64,000 bases of DNA from Pseudomonadota bacterium (GCA_037200975.1 JBBCGI010000001.1:1674001-1738000), one strand, 5' to 3'; positions 42,710 to 52,500 are shown, counted from the stretch's first letter. A program made the numbers and translations. Notes: generated from the letters alone by a model not told the origin.

Positions 42710-44137
42710 ATGCAAACGCGACTCCGATCGGTCAGCAAGGTTCAGGGCCCGCTGTGGGTGAACGACACCCACTCGGCGCTCAATCACACGCCCGTGGCGC
42801 GCATCGTCGAGCCGCAATGCGTCGGCGACGTGGCCGACGCGGTGGCCGCAGTCCGCAAACGCGGCGAATCCTTGAGCATCGCCGGCGCCCGACATGCCAT
42901 GGGCGGTCAGCAGTTCCTGCGCGGTTCCACGCTGCTGGACATGCGCCAGCTCAAACACGTGCGCTGGTTCGATCGCGGCCGCGCGCTGCTGGAAGTCGAG
43001 GCCGGCATCACCTGGCCCGATGTGATCCGCGGCTATCTTTCGCTGCAGCGTGGCACGGGGCCGGCGTTCGGAATCCGCCAGAAGCAGACGGGCGCGGACC
43101 GGCTCACGTTGGGCGGCGCGGTCGCCGCCAACATCCACGGTCGCGGCCTCGCCGCACAGCCATTCGTCTCGGACATCGAGGGCCTCGAAGTCGTCACACC
43201 CGCCGGGGGGCTGGTGCGCTGCAGCCGGTCGGAACATCCGCAGCTGTTTCGTCACGTGGTCGGTGGCTACGGTTTGTTCGGTGTGGTCACGGCCGTGACG
43301 CTGCGGCTGGTGCCGCGCGTGAAGGTGGAGCGCTGCGTCGCGCAGCTCGACATCGACGGGCTGATCGAGGCATTCGACGACCGCATCGCCGCGGGGCACC
43401 TGTACGGCGATTTCCAGTTCGCCACCGCGCCCGACAGTCCGGAATTCCTGCGCACCGGCGTCCTGTCCAGCTACCGGCCGGTCGACGAGAGCCGCGCGAT
43501 CCCGGCCGATCAGCGCCGCCTGTCGCAGCAGGACTGGAACGAACTGCTGACGCTCGCGCACGACGACAAACGCACCGCGTTCCGCCGCTTCACCGAGTTT
43601 TATCTCGCGACCCATGGCCAGCTCTACTGGAGCGACACGCACCAGCTCAATCTCTATCTGGAGGACTACCACGGCGCGCTCGACCATCGGCTGGGCGCCG
43701 CGGTGCGTGGCAGCGAGATGATCACCGAGCTGTACGTGCCGCGTTCGAAGCTGCTGCACTTCATGAACGACGTACGCCGGGATTTCCGTCTGAACGGCGT
43801 CGATTTCATCTACGGCACGATCCGGCTCATCGACAAAGAACGGGAAACCGCGCTGCCGTGGGCGCGCGAGAGCTGGGCCTGCGTCATCTTCAACCTGCAC
43901 GTCGACCATCGACCGCAGGACATCGAACGCGCGGCGGGGCATTTCCGCCGGCTCATCGACCACGCGTTGCGCCAGGGCGGCAGCTACTTCCTCACTTATC
44001 ATCGTTTCGCGAACGCGGCGCAGGTCGAAGCCGCGCATCCGGCGATACGGGAATTTCTCGCAGCCAAACTGGCGGCGGATCCGCAGGGCGTGCTGCAGAG
44101 CGACTGGTACCGGCATACGCGGGGGCTCTTCGCATGA
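42710..44137 (+). CDS. FAD-binding dehydrogenase of the VAO/aldonolactone-oxidase type
   Basis: A 475-residue flavoprotein. The FAD_binding_4 (PCMH) module spans about 25-200: VAAVRKRGESLSIAGARHAMGGQQFL holds the ADP-binding turn, and HVVGGYGLFGVVTAVTLRL is the second motif. The C-terminal half resembles substrate domains of D-arabinono-lactone or glycolate oxidase-like enzymes. It shares the operator region with the divergent XRE gene. The next gene starts 4 bp inside its end, so they form an operon. Substrate unknown. Confidence 0.85.
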   Translation: MQTRLRSVSKVQGPLWVNDTHSALNHTPVARIVEPQCVGDVADAVAAVRKRGESLSIAGARHAMGGQQFLRGSTLLDMRQLKHVRWFDRGRALLEVEAGITWPDVIRGYLSLQRGTGPAFGIRQKQTGADRLTLGGAVAANIHGRGLAAQPFVSDIEGLEVVTPAGGLVRCSRSEHPQLFRHVVGGYGLFGVVTAVTLRLVPRVKVERCVAQLDIDGLIEAFDDRIAAGHLYGDFQFATAPDSPEFLRTGVLSSYRPVDESRAIPADQRRLSQQDWNELLTLAHDDKRTAFRRFTEFYLATHGQLYWSDTHQLNLYLEDYHGALDHRLGAAVRGSEMITELYVPRSKLLHFMNDVRRDFRLNGVDFIYGTIRLIDKERETALPWARESWACVIFNLHVDHRPQDIERAAGHFRRLIDHALRQGGSYFLTYHRFANAAQVEAAHPAIREFLAAKLAADPQGVLQSDWYRHTRGLFA

Positions 44138-44718
44138 CGCGCCGACCCATCTACCGCTCCTGCACCGCCGCCGTGCTGCTGTGGAGCTGCATCGCGCTGT
44201 TCGCCGCGCGGGTGCTCGGCCAGCTCGAAACTTTGCTGCTGCAGCCGAACTGGCTGCCTGGCATGGACGCCTGGTACTCGGGCCTGCTGCCCTATCCACT
44301 GCTGCTGCCCGCACAGATCGCCATCCTCATGCTGATGGCGGCGGTGGCGTGGAACCGGCGCGTGCGCACCGGCTGCTTCGCGCGCGCCAATCCGCGCGGC
44401 GCCGGCGCGCTGCGTATCTTCGCCGGCCTCTACTTCGTCGTGATGGCGGTACGGCTCGGGGTGAACGTCATCGACCACGGCGCCGATTTCTGGCGCGCAG
44501 GCGCGATTCCCGTGGCGTTCCACTGGGTGCTCGCGTTGTTCATCCTGGTGTCGGGGCGCCGCTCAGAAACGGTGGGGCGCGTGCGGATGCCAACCGAGAA
44601 CGGCCATGAGTACGAGGAAGCCTACGACGTAGCCCACGGCGACGTACCAGCCCTGGCGCAGCCACTGGCCTACGGACTTGGCCTCCGGAAAGAGATTGGC
44701 TACGGCGACGCCCGCTGA
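44134..44718 (+). CDS. Hypothetical membrane protein with antisense-overlapping tail
   Basis: A 194-residue frame with four hydrophobic spans (about 10-30, 50-70, 88-108, 125-145), ending in a natural-looking FILVSGRR near residue 143. The last 50 codons (44563-44718) run antisense through the 3' end of the convergent ion-transporter gene and have no hydrophobic or repeated pattern, so they may be a non-conserved extension. It overlaps the FAD dehydrogenase stop by 4 bp. Function unknown, possibly a DoxX-like or small electron-transport partner. Confidence 0.65.
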   Translation: MTRRPIYRSCTAAVLLWSCIALFAARVLGQLETLLLQPNWLPGMDAWYSGLLPYPLLLPAQIAILMLMAAVAWNRRVRTGCFARANPRGAGALRIFAGLYFVVMAVRLGVNVIDHGADFWRAGAIPVAFHWVLALFILVSGRRSETVGRVRMPTENGHEYEEAYDVAHGDVPALAQPLAYGLGLRKEIGYGDAR

Positions 44719-45768
44719 GGAGCCGAACCAGATCATCGAGCCGCCGAATCCGACCGCATACGCGAGCGCACCCCAGTCGTAGCCGCCCTGCTCGAGCGCG
44801 AGCTTGGTGAGCGGAATGTTGTCGAACACGGACGATACGAAGCCCAAGCCGAAGGTAGTTTGGGGGGATGCCGCGGGCAACTGGTCCACCGGCATCATGG
44901 ATGCCAGCAACACCAGCGACAGCAGGAACACGCTGCCCTGCGCCGCTGCGGGCACCGCGCGCCAGTCGGGCCGGCGCCACGGCGTGAGCAGCAGGATGAT
45001 GCCGATCACGGTCGCGCCGATGTACGGAAATGCCGCGCCCTGGCCGTCCGGCAATCGGTTCGCGTAGATGTTGGCGGCGATGGCGCCCGCGAGGATCAGT
45101 ACGACCACGATCACGCGCGCCCAATCCACTTCCACATTCGCGCCGGGATTTTTCTCGATCGACGAGTGGCGCTGCTGGCGGCGCGCGGCCGGTATCGCGA
45201 ATACGACGAACGCGGCAATGGCGGCCACGTAAGCGTGCAACACGTCGAACGGTGAAACGCCATCGAGCCACATCATCGTGGTCGTGGTGTCGCCGATGAC
45301 GCTGCCGGCGCCGCCGGCGTTCGCGGCCGCGACGATCGCCGCGAGGAAACCGATGTGCACCCTGCCGCCGTACACCGAACCCGCCACCGTTGCGCCGATC
45401 ATCGCCGCGGCGATGTTGTCGAGAAATGCGGACAACAAGAACACCAGCGCGAGCAACACGACGCCGCCCTTCCAGTCGTCGGGCAGGAAACGCGGCAACA
45501 GGTGCGGCGCGCCACTTTTCTCGAAGTGGCGCGACAACAGCGCAAAGCCCACCAGCAGCGCGAACAGATTGGTGACGATCACCCACTCTTCGAGCAGGTG
45601 CCATTGCAGCCCGATGAGGCCGGGCTGGCCGTGAAAATCGCCGAACGCGAGCTTGTAGCCGGTGACCGCCGCGAGACCGAGCAGTGCGATCATCAGCGTG
45701 TGGCGATGGAATACCGCCACGCCCAGCAAGGTGACGCCGAAGATCAGGAACTCGACCGGTACCGTCAT
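44563..45768 (-). CDS. SLC13/ArsB-NhaD superfamily ion transporter
   Basis: A 401-residue inner-membrane protein with 10-11 spans. Family segments are visible: LSRHFEKSGAPHLLPRFLP, LSAFLDNIAAAMIGATVAGS and AANAGGAGSVIGDTTTTMMWLDGVSP, the last being the typical inverted-repeat loop with the conserved Gly-Asp-Thr that carries ion and substrate ligands. The C-terminal half repeats it as FVSSVFDNIPLTKLAL. Citrate, sulfate, arsenite or Na+/H+ substrates all occur in the family. A 44-codon frame overlaps its ATG by 4 bp. Confidence 0.85.
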   Translation of the reverse strand: MTVPVEFLIFGVTLLGVAVFHRHTLMIALLGLAAVTGYKLAFGDFHGQPGLIGLQWHLLEEWVIVTNLFALLVGFALLSRHFEKSGAPHLLPRFLPDDWKGGVVLLALVFLLSAFLDNIAAAMIGATVAGSVYGGRVHIGFLAAIVAAANAGGAGSVIGDTTTTMMWLDGVSPFDVLHAYVAAIAAFVVFAIPAARRQQRHSSIEKNPGANVEVDWARVIVVVLILAGAIAANIYANRLPDGQGAAFPYIGATVIGIILLLTPWRRPDWRAVPAAAQGSVFLLSLVLLASMMPVDQLPAASPQTTFGLGFVSSVFDNIPLTKLALEQGGYDWGALAYAVGFGGSMIWFGSSAGVAVANLFPEAKSVGQWLRQGWYVAVGYVVGFLVLMAVLGWHPHAPHRF

Positions 45769-45899
45769 CCGTGCTGCGCCACTGCCGCGGCGCCCCGGTC
45801 TCTGGCCGTGTACGCGGATTCCGAAATCGCCAATGTCAGACCGCCACGCGGCAAATCGCGCAAGTCGGCGAATTTCAGCGGATTGCCGATCGTGAACAT
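45765..45899 (-). CDS. Possible 44-residue peptide coupled to the ion transporter
   Basis: A short frame beginning at ATG 45899 (MFTIGNPLKFADLRDLPRG) ends in a TGA that overlaps the transporter ATG as ATGA, the coupling arrangement seen repeatedly in this window. Codon use is GC3-rich. It may be a small protein, a leader peptide that regulates transporter translation, or chance. No ribosome site stands out. Confidence 0.35.
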   Translation of the reverse strand: MFTIGNPLKFADLRDLPRGGLTLAISESAYTARDRGAAAVAQHG

Positions 45900-45978
45900 G
45901 GCGGCATGATGCCTGATCTGCGCTCCGGGTTGAGCGGCCGCGGCTAGAATGCGCCATCACTTCCGAGGGGCGCTGGCC

Positions 45979-48162
45979 ATGGCAATCACTCGTTTCGCCG
46001 CTACATTGCTGTTCGCCATCACCGCCATTCCCCTCATTTCCTGCAGTAGCAACATGAAGCAAATTCCGCCCGTCATCGCCGCTCCAGCAACCGCCGCCTT
46101 GCAAGGCATGCAGCCACCTGTTGCCGCGCGGAAGCCTCACGAGGTGGTCTCGCCCAATGGCACCCGGACCGACGAGTACTACTGGCTGCGCGACGACAAA
46201 CGCGAGAACGCCGAGATGCTCGCCTACGTCAAGGCGGAGAACGCGTACGCGGATGCGATGCTGGGCCACACCAAGGCCCTCGAGACCAGGGTCTACGACG
46301 AGGTCATCGGCCGCCTGCAGCAGGACGACTCCACCGTCCCGTACCGCATGAACGGCTACTGGTATTACAAGCGTTTCGAGACCGGCAAGGAGTATCCGGT
46401 CTACGCGCGGCGCCGCGATGCGGCGGACGCGCCCGAAGAAATCCTGCTCAACGTCAATGAACTGGCGAAGGGTCACGACTTCTTCGAGATCGGCGACATC
46501 GCGATCAGCCCCGACAGCAAACTCATGGCGTGGGCGGAGGACACGGTCGGCCGCCGTCAATACGTCGCGAAGGTGATGGATCTGACGACGCACAAGGTGC
46601 TGGATATCGCGCTGCCCAACGTCGAGAACAATCTCGTCTGGGCCGGCGACAACGACACATTCCTGTACGTGGAGAAGGATCCCACCACGCTGCTCGGTTT
46701 CCGCGTGCGGCGGCATTCATTGCGCGGGGCCAGCTACACCGGCGATTCGACGGTATGGGAGCAGAAGGACGAGAGCTTCTACACGCAGCTGTATCGGACC
46801 AAGGACGACAAATACCTGGTGATCCACACCCAGAGTACGGTGTCCTCCGAGGTGTGGTTCGCCGACGCCACGTCGCCGAAGCTGGAGTTCAAGCTGTTCC
46901 TGGCGCGCGAGCGCGATCATGAATACCAGGTCGAACACGCCAATGGCCGCTGGATCGTGCGCACCAACTACCAGGCGAAGAACTTCCGCATCGTCGCGGT
47001 GAACCCGGGCGACGAGGGCAATCGCGCCAAATGGCAGGACGTGGTCGCGCATCGCGATGACGCGTTCGTGGACGCATACGATGTCGCGCGCAACTTCCTG
47101 ACCATCGAGGAGCACTCGGGTGGCCTGCGCAAGTTGCGCATTCGCCCGTGGAAGGGCGGCGCGGATGTGTTCGTGACGGCCGATGAGCCCAGCTACACGA
47201 TGGCGCTGGACGTCAATCGCGAGTTCGACAGCGACACGCTGCGTTACACGTACACGTCGATGGTCACTCCGCGCACCACCTACGACTACGACTCGAACAC
47301 CAACGAACGCAAATTCCTCAAGCGCGAGCCGGTACTGGGCGGATACGACCCGGCGAAATACGCCACGGAATTCGCCTGGGCCACCGCGCGGGATGGCACC
47401 AAGGTCCCGGTGTCGATCGTGTATGCGAAGACCACGCCGCGCAACGGCACCGCACCGCTGCTGCAGGTCGGGTATGGATCGTATGGACTGTCGTACGATC
47501 CCGAATTCTCGTTCATGCCGCCTTCGCTGCTGGACCGCGGCTTCGTCGTCGCGATCGCGCACATCCGCGGCGGGCAGGAGATGGGCCGCGCCTGGTACGA
47601 AAACGGCAAGCTGCTCAACAAGCAGAACACGTTCAACGATTTCATCGACGTCACGCGCTGGCTCGGCGCGCACAAGTACAACGATCCGAAGCGCGTGTTC
47701 GCGATCGGGCGTTCGGCCGGCGGGTTGCTGATGGGTGCGATCGCCAACCTGGCGCCTTCTGACTACGCGGGCATCGTGGCCGGCGTGCCGTTCGTGGACG
47801 CCGTGACGACGATGCTGGACGAGAGCATTCCGCTCACGACGAATGAATTCGACGAGTGGGGCAATCCGAAAGAGAAGAAGTACTACGACTACATGTTGTC
47901 GTATTCGCCGTACGACCAGTTAGGCGCCCACGACTATCCCGCGATCTTCGTGCACTCGGGGTTGTGGGACAGCCAGGTGCAGTACTACGAACCGACGAAG
48001 TACGTCGCGCGGCTGCGCGCGCGGCGCACCGGCAACAGCCTCGTGGTCCTGCGGACCAACATGGAAGCCGGCCACGGCGGCAAGTCGGGCCGCTTCGAGC
48101 ACTACCGGGAATACGCGGAGCAGTACGCGTTCATCCTCGACCAAGCCGGCATCACCCAATAA
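45979..48162 (+). CDS. ptrB: Oligopeptidase B-like prolyl-oligopeptidase-family lipoprotein
   Basis: A 727-residue serine peptidase of the S9A family. A signal peptide with lipobox LISC (Cys22) is unusual, because most oligopeptidases B are cytoplasmic. The N-terminal blade region (EYYWLRDDKR, about 68-78) and the seven-bladed propeller span about 70-430. The catalytic domain has GRSAGG (nucleophile Ser, about residue 575), Asp in HSGLWDSQVQYYEP and His in MEAGHGGKSGRF. GGQEMGRAWYENGK and NTFNDFIDVTRWL are diagnostic. It cleaves short peptides after basic residues in the family. The family A repeat starts in its stop codon. Confidence 0.92.
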   Translation: MAITRFAATLLFAITAIPLISCSSNMKQIPPVIAAPATAALQGMQPPVAARKPHEVVSPNGTRTDEYYWLRDDKRENAEMLAYVKAENAYADAMLGHTKALETRVYDEVIGRLQQDDSTVPYRMNGYWYYKRFETGKEYPVYARRRDAADAPEEILLNVNELAKGHDFFEIGDIAISPDSKLMAWAEDTVGRRQYVAKVMDLTTHKVLDIALPNVENNLVWAGDNDTFLYVEKDPTTLLGFRVRRHSLRGASYTGDSTVWEQKDESFYTQLYRTKDDKYLVIHTQSTVSSEVWFADATSPKLEFKLFLARERDHEYQVEHANGRWIVRTNYQAKNFRIVAVNPGDEGNRAKWQDVVAHRDDAFVDAYDVARNFLTIEEHSGGLRKLRIRPWKGGADVFVTADEPSYTMALDVNREFDSDTLRYTYTSMVTPRTTYDYDSNTNERKFLKREPVLGGYDPAKYATEFAWATARDGTKVPVSIVYAKTTPRNGTAPLLQVGYGSYGLSYDPEFSFMPPSLLDRGFVVAIAHIRGGQEMGRAWYENGKLLNKQNTFNDFIDVTRWLGAHKYNDPKRVFAIGRSAGGLLMGAIANLAPSDYAGIVAGVPFVDAVTTMLDESIPLTTNEFDEWGNPKEKKYYDYMLSYSPYDQLGAHDYPAIFVHSGLWDSQVQYYEPTKYVARLRARRTGNSLVVLRTNMEAGHGGKSGRFEHYREYAEQYAFILDQAGITQ

Positions 48163-48314
48163 AGGGGACATGCCTATTTTTTGAAGCAGGCGTTGAAAAA
48201 GGGGACAGATCTATTTATCGGTAATGTCGTCTGAGCAGAAAGAGCCTTGCTCGATAAATAGATCTGTCCCCTTTTTCAACACCTGCTTCAAAAAATAGGC
48301 ATGTCCCCTTTTCG
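48161..48314. repeat. Family A nested palindromic repeat, copy 3
   Basis: Arms 48161-48220 and 48252-48311 are 60-bp reverse complements with one mismatch, around a 31-bp loop. The two conserved boxes (GGGGACATGCC and GGGGACAGATCTATTTAT) are joined here by a 21-bp segment absent from copy 2, which itself is mirrored in the other arm. The element exactly fills the gap between the convergent stops of ptrB and the HxlR gene. Confidence 0.97.
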
Positions 48315-48686
48315 TCAGGCTGCGGCTTTGCCGGATTGCTCGGCCCGCAGCAGGTTCACCGCGTTGCGCTCCACCCAGCGGCCAAACAAACCCGCCAGGC
48401 GCGCCAGCGATTTGCCCAGCGCCGTCAGGCGATATTCCACGCGCGGCGGCACTTCGGGATAACTCTTGCGGCTCACGAGCCCGAACGCTTCCAGCTTGCG
48501 CAGCGTCTGGATGAGCATCTTTTCCGAGACGCCATCCACGCCGCGCCGGATCTGCGCCGTGCGCATCGGCCCGTCCGCCAGCGCGCTGACGATCAACAGG
48601 GTCCACTTCTCCGCCAGCACCGCCATGACGCGGCGCGAGGGACATGCGGAACTGAATATGTTTGCGGGCGGATGATTTTTCGGCAT
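48315..48686 (-). CDS. HxlR-family transcriptional regulator
   Basis: A 123-residue winged-helix regulator of the HxlR/YodB type, often a redox or electrophile sensor. The N-terminus has Cys15-Pro16 (SSACPSRRVMAVL), matching the conserved sensing Cys, then EKWTLLIVSALADGPMRTAQI and VSEKMLIQTLRKLEAFGLVSR with the recognition helix. It is divergent from the glutathione S-transferase. Two palindromes at 48756-48814 between them are its likely operators. Response to thiol stress or electrophiles is inferred from partner and family. Confidence 0.92.
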   Translation of the reverse strand: MPKNHPPANIFSSACPSRRVMAVLAEKWTLLIVSALADGPMRTAQIRRGVDGVSEKMLIQTLRKLEAFGLVSRKSYPEVPPRVEYRLTALGKSLARLAGLFGRWVERNAVNLLRAEQSGKAAA

Positions 48687-48755
48687 CGCGCGAAGATATC
48701 ACGCGGCGGACGCAAGTCCGCCTGCGGCTGCGCACCATTTCCGCAAGAATCCATA

Positions 48756-48775
48756 CTTACCGAAAGGTAAGTACT
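48756..48775. promoter_or_regulatory. HxlR operator palindrome 1
   Basis: TACTTACC-GAAA-GGTAAGTA is a perfect inverted repeat with 8-bp arms and a 4-bp spacer. It lies between the divergent HxlR gene and the GST gene, 70 bp before the HxlR start. The arms match the TACTTACC/GGTAAGTA type recognised by HxlR-family proteins such as YodB-like regulators, which is known only approximately. Confidence 0.65.
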
Positions 48776-48796
48776 CAACCCGGCCATCTGCATCCC

Positions 48797-48814
48797 ACTT
48801 ACCGTCAGGTAAGT
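48797..48814. promoter_or_regulatory. HxlR operator palindrome 2
   Basis: ACTTACC-GTCA-GGTAAGT repeats the first operator with 7-bp arms and the same spacer length. The two centres are 40 bp apart, close to four helical turns, so dimers could bind the same face. It lies 72 bp before the GST ATG. Confidence 0.65.
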
Positions 48815-48885
48815 ACTTGTGCCGCGGTGCGCGCGTCGACAGAATCCGGTCCCGCATTGAAAACAACGTAAAACGGAGTCGCTCC

Positions 48886-49503
48886 ATGCAACTGTATTTC
48901 TCCCCCGGCGCCTGTTCGCTCGCCACCCACATCACCTTGCGTGAGCTCGGCCTGCCGTTCGACCTCAAGCGCGTCGACACGAAGACCAAGAAGCTCGAGG
49001 ACGGCTCCGACTATTACGCCATCAACTCGAAGGGCGCGGTGCCCGCGCTCAAACTCGACAACGGCCAGGCCCTGACCGAGGGCGTGGCGATCATGCAGTA
49101 CCTCGCCGATCAGAAAGGCGACGGCACCCTCGCTCCCAAGAACGGCTCGTTCGAGCGTTATCGCCTGCAGGAGTGGCTCAACTACATCACGAGCGAAGTG
49201 CACAAGAGTTTCTCGCCGCTGTGGAACCCCACGGCCGATCCGGCGGTGAAGGAATACGCCTCCGCCAATCTCTTCAAGAAGTTCGACTGGCTCGAGTCGC
49301 AGCTCAAGGGCAAGAAGTACCTGACCGGGGATGCCTTCACGGTGGCGGACGCCTATCTATTCACGGTGGTGAACTGGACCAACTTCCTCGGTATCGATCT
49401 CGGCAAATGGCCGTCGCTGAAGGAATACCAGGCACGTGTCGCCGCGCGCCCGAAAGTCCAGGAAGCGATGGAAGCCGAAGGCCTGAACAAAAAGGCCGCC
49501 TGA
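48886..49503 (+). CDS. gstA: Glutathione S-transferase (GstA-like)
   Basis: A 205-residue cytosolic GST of the beta class (E. coli GstA 201). The start MQLYFSPGACSLATHI places Cys10 as the glutathione-contacting residue. The thioredoxin-like domain ends with NSKGAVPALKLDNGQALTEGVAIMQYLAD (about 50-78), and the helical domain contains LTGDAFTVADAYLFTV. It conjugates glutathione to electrophiles. The divergent HxlR gene and operators suggest induction by such stress. ATG 48886 has GGAG seven bases upstream. Confidence 0.95.
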   Translation: MQLYFSPGACSLATHITLRELGLPFDLKRVDTKTKKLEDGSDYYAINSKGAVPALKLDNGQALTEGVAIMQYLADQKGDGTLAPKNGSFERYRLQEWLNYITSEVHKSFSPLWNPTADPAVKEYASANLFKKFDWLESQLKGKKYLTGDAFTVADAYLFTVVNWTNFLGIDLGKWPSLKEYQARVAARPKVQEAMEAEGLNKKAA

Positions 49504-49513
49504 GACGATCAAC

Positions 49514-49543
49514 CGGCCGCGGAGCCCGAAGGCGCCGCGGCCG
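49514..49543. terminator. Candidate hairpin after gstA
   Basis: CGGCCGCGG (49514-49522) and CCGCGGCCG (49535-49543) form a perfect 9-bp GC stem with a 12-nt loop, 10 bp after the gstA stop. No T-run follows, so termination is not assured. It could pause transcription from gstA and from the convergent propeller gene. Confidence 0.4.
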
Positions 49544-49587
49544 TCTCTTCGCTTCGATCGGTCCGCCAGCCGCGGCGCGCCAACAAA

Positions 49588-52500
49588 CTACTTTTTATTC
49601 GCCGGGAAACGAGCCAGCGTGTAATACGCATCGAGCTGCGCCGGCGCATTTGCGTCGAACAGCGTCTGGGCTGCCAGTCTGGCGTGATAGATGCGCGGCG
49701 TCTGGCGCGGATGGATCTGCGGCAGATCGATCGACGCCAGCGTCATCTCGATGCTGCGGCGATCCGCGCCGACCACGAACGCGGTGATCGGCGCTGCGTG
49801 CAGGTCCAGTTCCGGCGAGCCGTAGTCCGGCGCGTCGCGATACACCCAGGTTTCCATTGTCAGCGCGGATTTCAGGATCTCCGCGGACACGCCATTGCCG
49901 AGCGGCTGCGTGAAAGTCAGCCTGAAGCCCGCGGGCGTCGCGCTCATCGCGACGATTCCGGGCGCGACGGTTTCTCCGTCCCAGCGCACGTGCTGCAGGC
50001 TCGCGATCTTGCCGCCCTTCGCCTGCCAGCCGCGGCCGGTCTGGCCCAGCAGCAAACTACCGTCCGGCAGGAATACCGGGCGCATGACGCCGGACTCCAG
50101 GTCCTCGAAGAACGGCATCACACTGCCCTGCTCCACGCCGTCGACTTTCTCGGTGACGACGCGCAGCAGGTTCGACTGCGTCTGATCGCCGATCAGCATC
50201 TGCCCGTTGAACGGGCCGAACTTGTTCTGCGTGATCCAGGCCGGATTGCCCGGCGAATTCGCGACCCGGTTGTGCGGGAACATGATGACCGGCTGTGCCT
50301 TGCGTGCGGCAACCTTTTCCCACTGGATCTCGGGCGAGTCCGGCGTCATGCCGGGCAGATCGACGAGACCGGCGGGATGCCCGTAGAACGCGTCCTTGCG
50401 CAGTTCGAACATCTTTGAAGTGCCGACGAAGTCGCCCTGGTTGTCGGTGTACCAGATCCGTCCGTCGGGACCGACGCCGAGACTGGCCGGGCTGCGCATG
50501 CCGTTCGCGAACAGCTCGAACTTTCCGTTCGGCTCGACACGAATCGCCCAGCCGTTGAAGCCGCCCCACGTGCCCATCACGTTGCCGCCGGCCGTATAAA
50601 ACTCGTTGGACGGGCCATGGGCGAGATTGAGCGCGAAGTAGTACGCGCCGTCTTTGCCGCGCACCGGACCGTGCATGTACGTGTGGTAGTTGGAGTGATA
50701 CGAAAACGCGTCGAACAGCGTCTCGTATTTGTCGGCAAACCCATCCCCGTTGGTATCGCTGATACGCGTGAGCTCGGCCTTCTGCCCAGCCACCACCGTG
50801 AGGCCCTTGCCGTCTTCGACCACGACGCCGAGGCTGTCGAACAGCCCCTCAGCGAACATGCGCCATTCGCCATTGACGAGCCGCCAGATGCCGGCATTAC
50901 GCGTGGCGACGACGATAGTGCCGTCCTTCGCGACCGCCAACCCGAGCGCCTCGAACAGCTGGTCGCGCCCGTAGTTGTCCTTGGGCGGATAGTAGTTTTC
51001 GATGCTGTAGCCGGCCGGTAGTTTGGCGCTGGCCGCGGCCTTGACCAGCGGCGCGCGTTTGTACGCGTAGGTGGACGGCGCCGGGCGCCAGGCTTTGGCC
51101 GCCACTGTGGTCGTGGCACTCAGCGTGGCGCTCACCTTGCCGACCGGCAGCGTCCAGCGACCGCCCTCGAGCTTGCCGTCGCTGACGGTTGCGCCCACGA
51201 GCAACCCGGCGTTCAGCGCGAACGTCTGCGCCGCCTTCAGGTCGCCGCTCACGGCGATCGTCACCTTGCCCTCGCCGGAGATCGTCGTGCCGATCTCGAC
51301 GACGTTCTTGCCGACGCGGTATTTGAAAACCGGCGCCGCGGTCTTGCTGCGCGAGTCACGCGAGTAACCCAGGAACTGCGCATCGACCGCCGCAATACGC
51401 GGCAGCTGGTCTTCCTTGCTATACAACGCCTCGCGCATCGTGGCGAGATCGCCGAATTTCGCTTCCTTGAACGAGAAGTCGATCGTCCTGCCCGCGGCGT
51501 TGAGCGGCGCGAGCAGGTATTCGTTCGCGCCGAAATTCAACTCGCGGCTGTCGAAGCCGAGCGCCAGGCCCTTGCCACCGCGATTGGTGAGCTCGCCCGT
51601 CATGTCGAGGAAGCCGCCCTGCCAGATCTTCACGATCGCGAGGATGCGCGGGTCGAAGCTGTAGTTCACGCCATCCGGATTGCCGACGTGGATGGCGCGG
51701 CCGGAGGTACCGGGCAGCGGGCCGCGTTGCAGCCGCACTTCATCGTTCACGAGCCACTGCAGGCGATCCGCGATGGGATCGTAGGGTGGCTCGGGCGTGA
51801 CGCCCGCGAGCTTGACGAGCGGGCCGCGCTGGCCCGGTTCGTTCAAGGTCGCGAGGTAATCGCCGATCGCGTCGATCTGCTGATCGGTCAGCACTTCCTT
51901 CGCGAACGGCGGCATCACCGGTAGATAGGCTTCCCCTTTGGTCGCGCCGCCCTCGGCGACCGCCAGCTGATCCGCCGGCGCGCGCACCGAGTGATGCAGA
52001 TACTCGCGGCCGGCCTTGACCTGGAAGCGATGGCCCTCCCCGCCTTCGACGATTTCCCGCGCGCGCGGCTCGGGGCGGAACAGGCCGAACAGGTTCGGGC
52101 CGGAGCTCACGGCCGTCGAGTTCGGCTCGACCAGGTGACAGGCGGAACAGCCGACGGAATCGAACGTGTCCTTGCCGAAGGCAACCAGATCGCGCAGATC
52201 TTTTTCGTTGGTTTCGCCGCCGGAGACCGCGGGCACCGTCAGCTGCGAAAAATCCGCGGGGTCCTGTTTGAGGTTTCGGACTTCGAATGGCCCCTGCAGC
52301 ACCACCAGGATCATCGGGCCGCGGAAATCCTCGTTGTCCCAGCGCGCGCCGGCCGTGGGTTTGTCGAACACGACATTCCGCTGCACCGTGGCGCCGGTAC
52401 GCGCCTCGATACCGAGCGCGTTCTGCTGCTTGTCGAAACCCTCGTCGAAGCGCGGCGCGCGAAAGCGCAGCGAGAAGTTTTGCCAGTCACCGGTGCCCGA

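Noticed and set aside
45769-46716. N-terminal extension of the ion transporter
   Set aside because: It would be antisense to the oligopeptidase gene and add hundreds of non-membrane residues. ATG 45768 gives the natural start.
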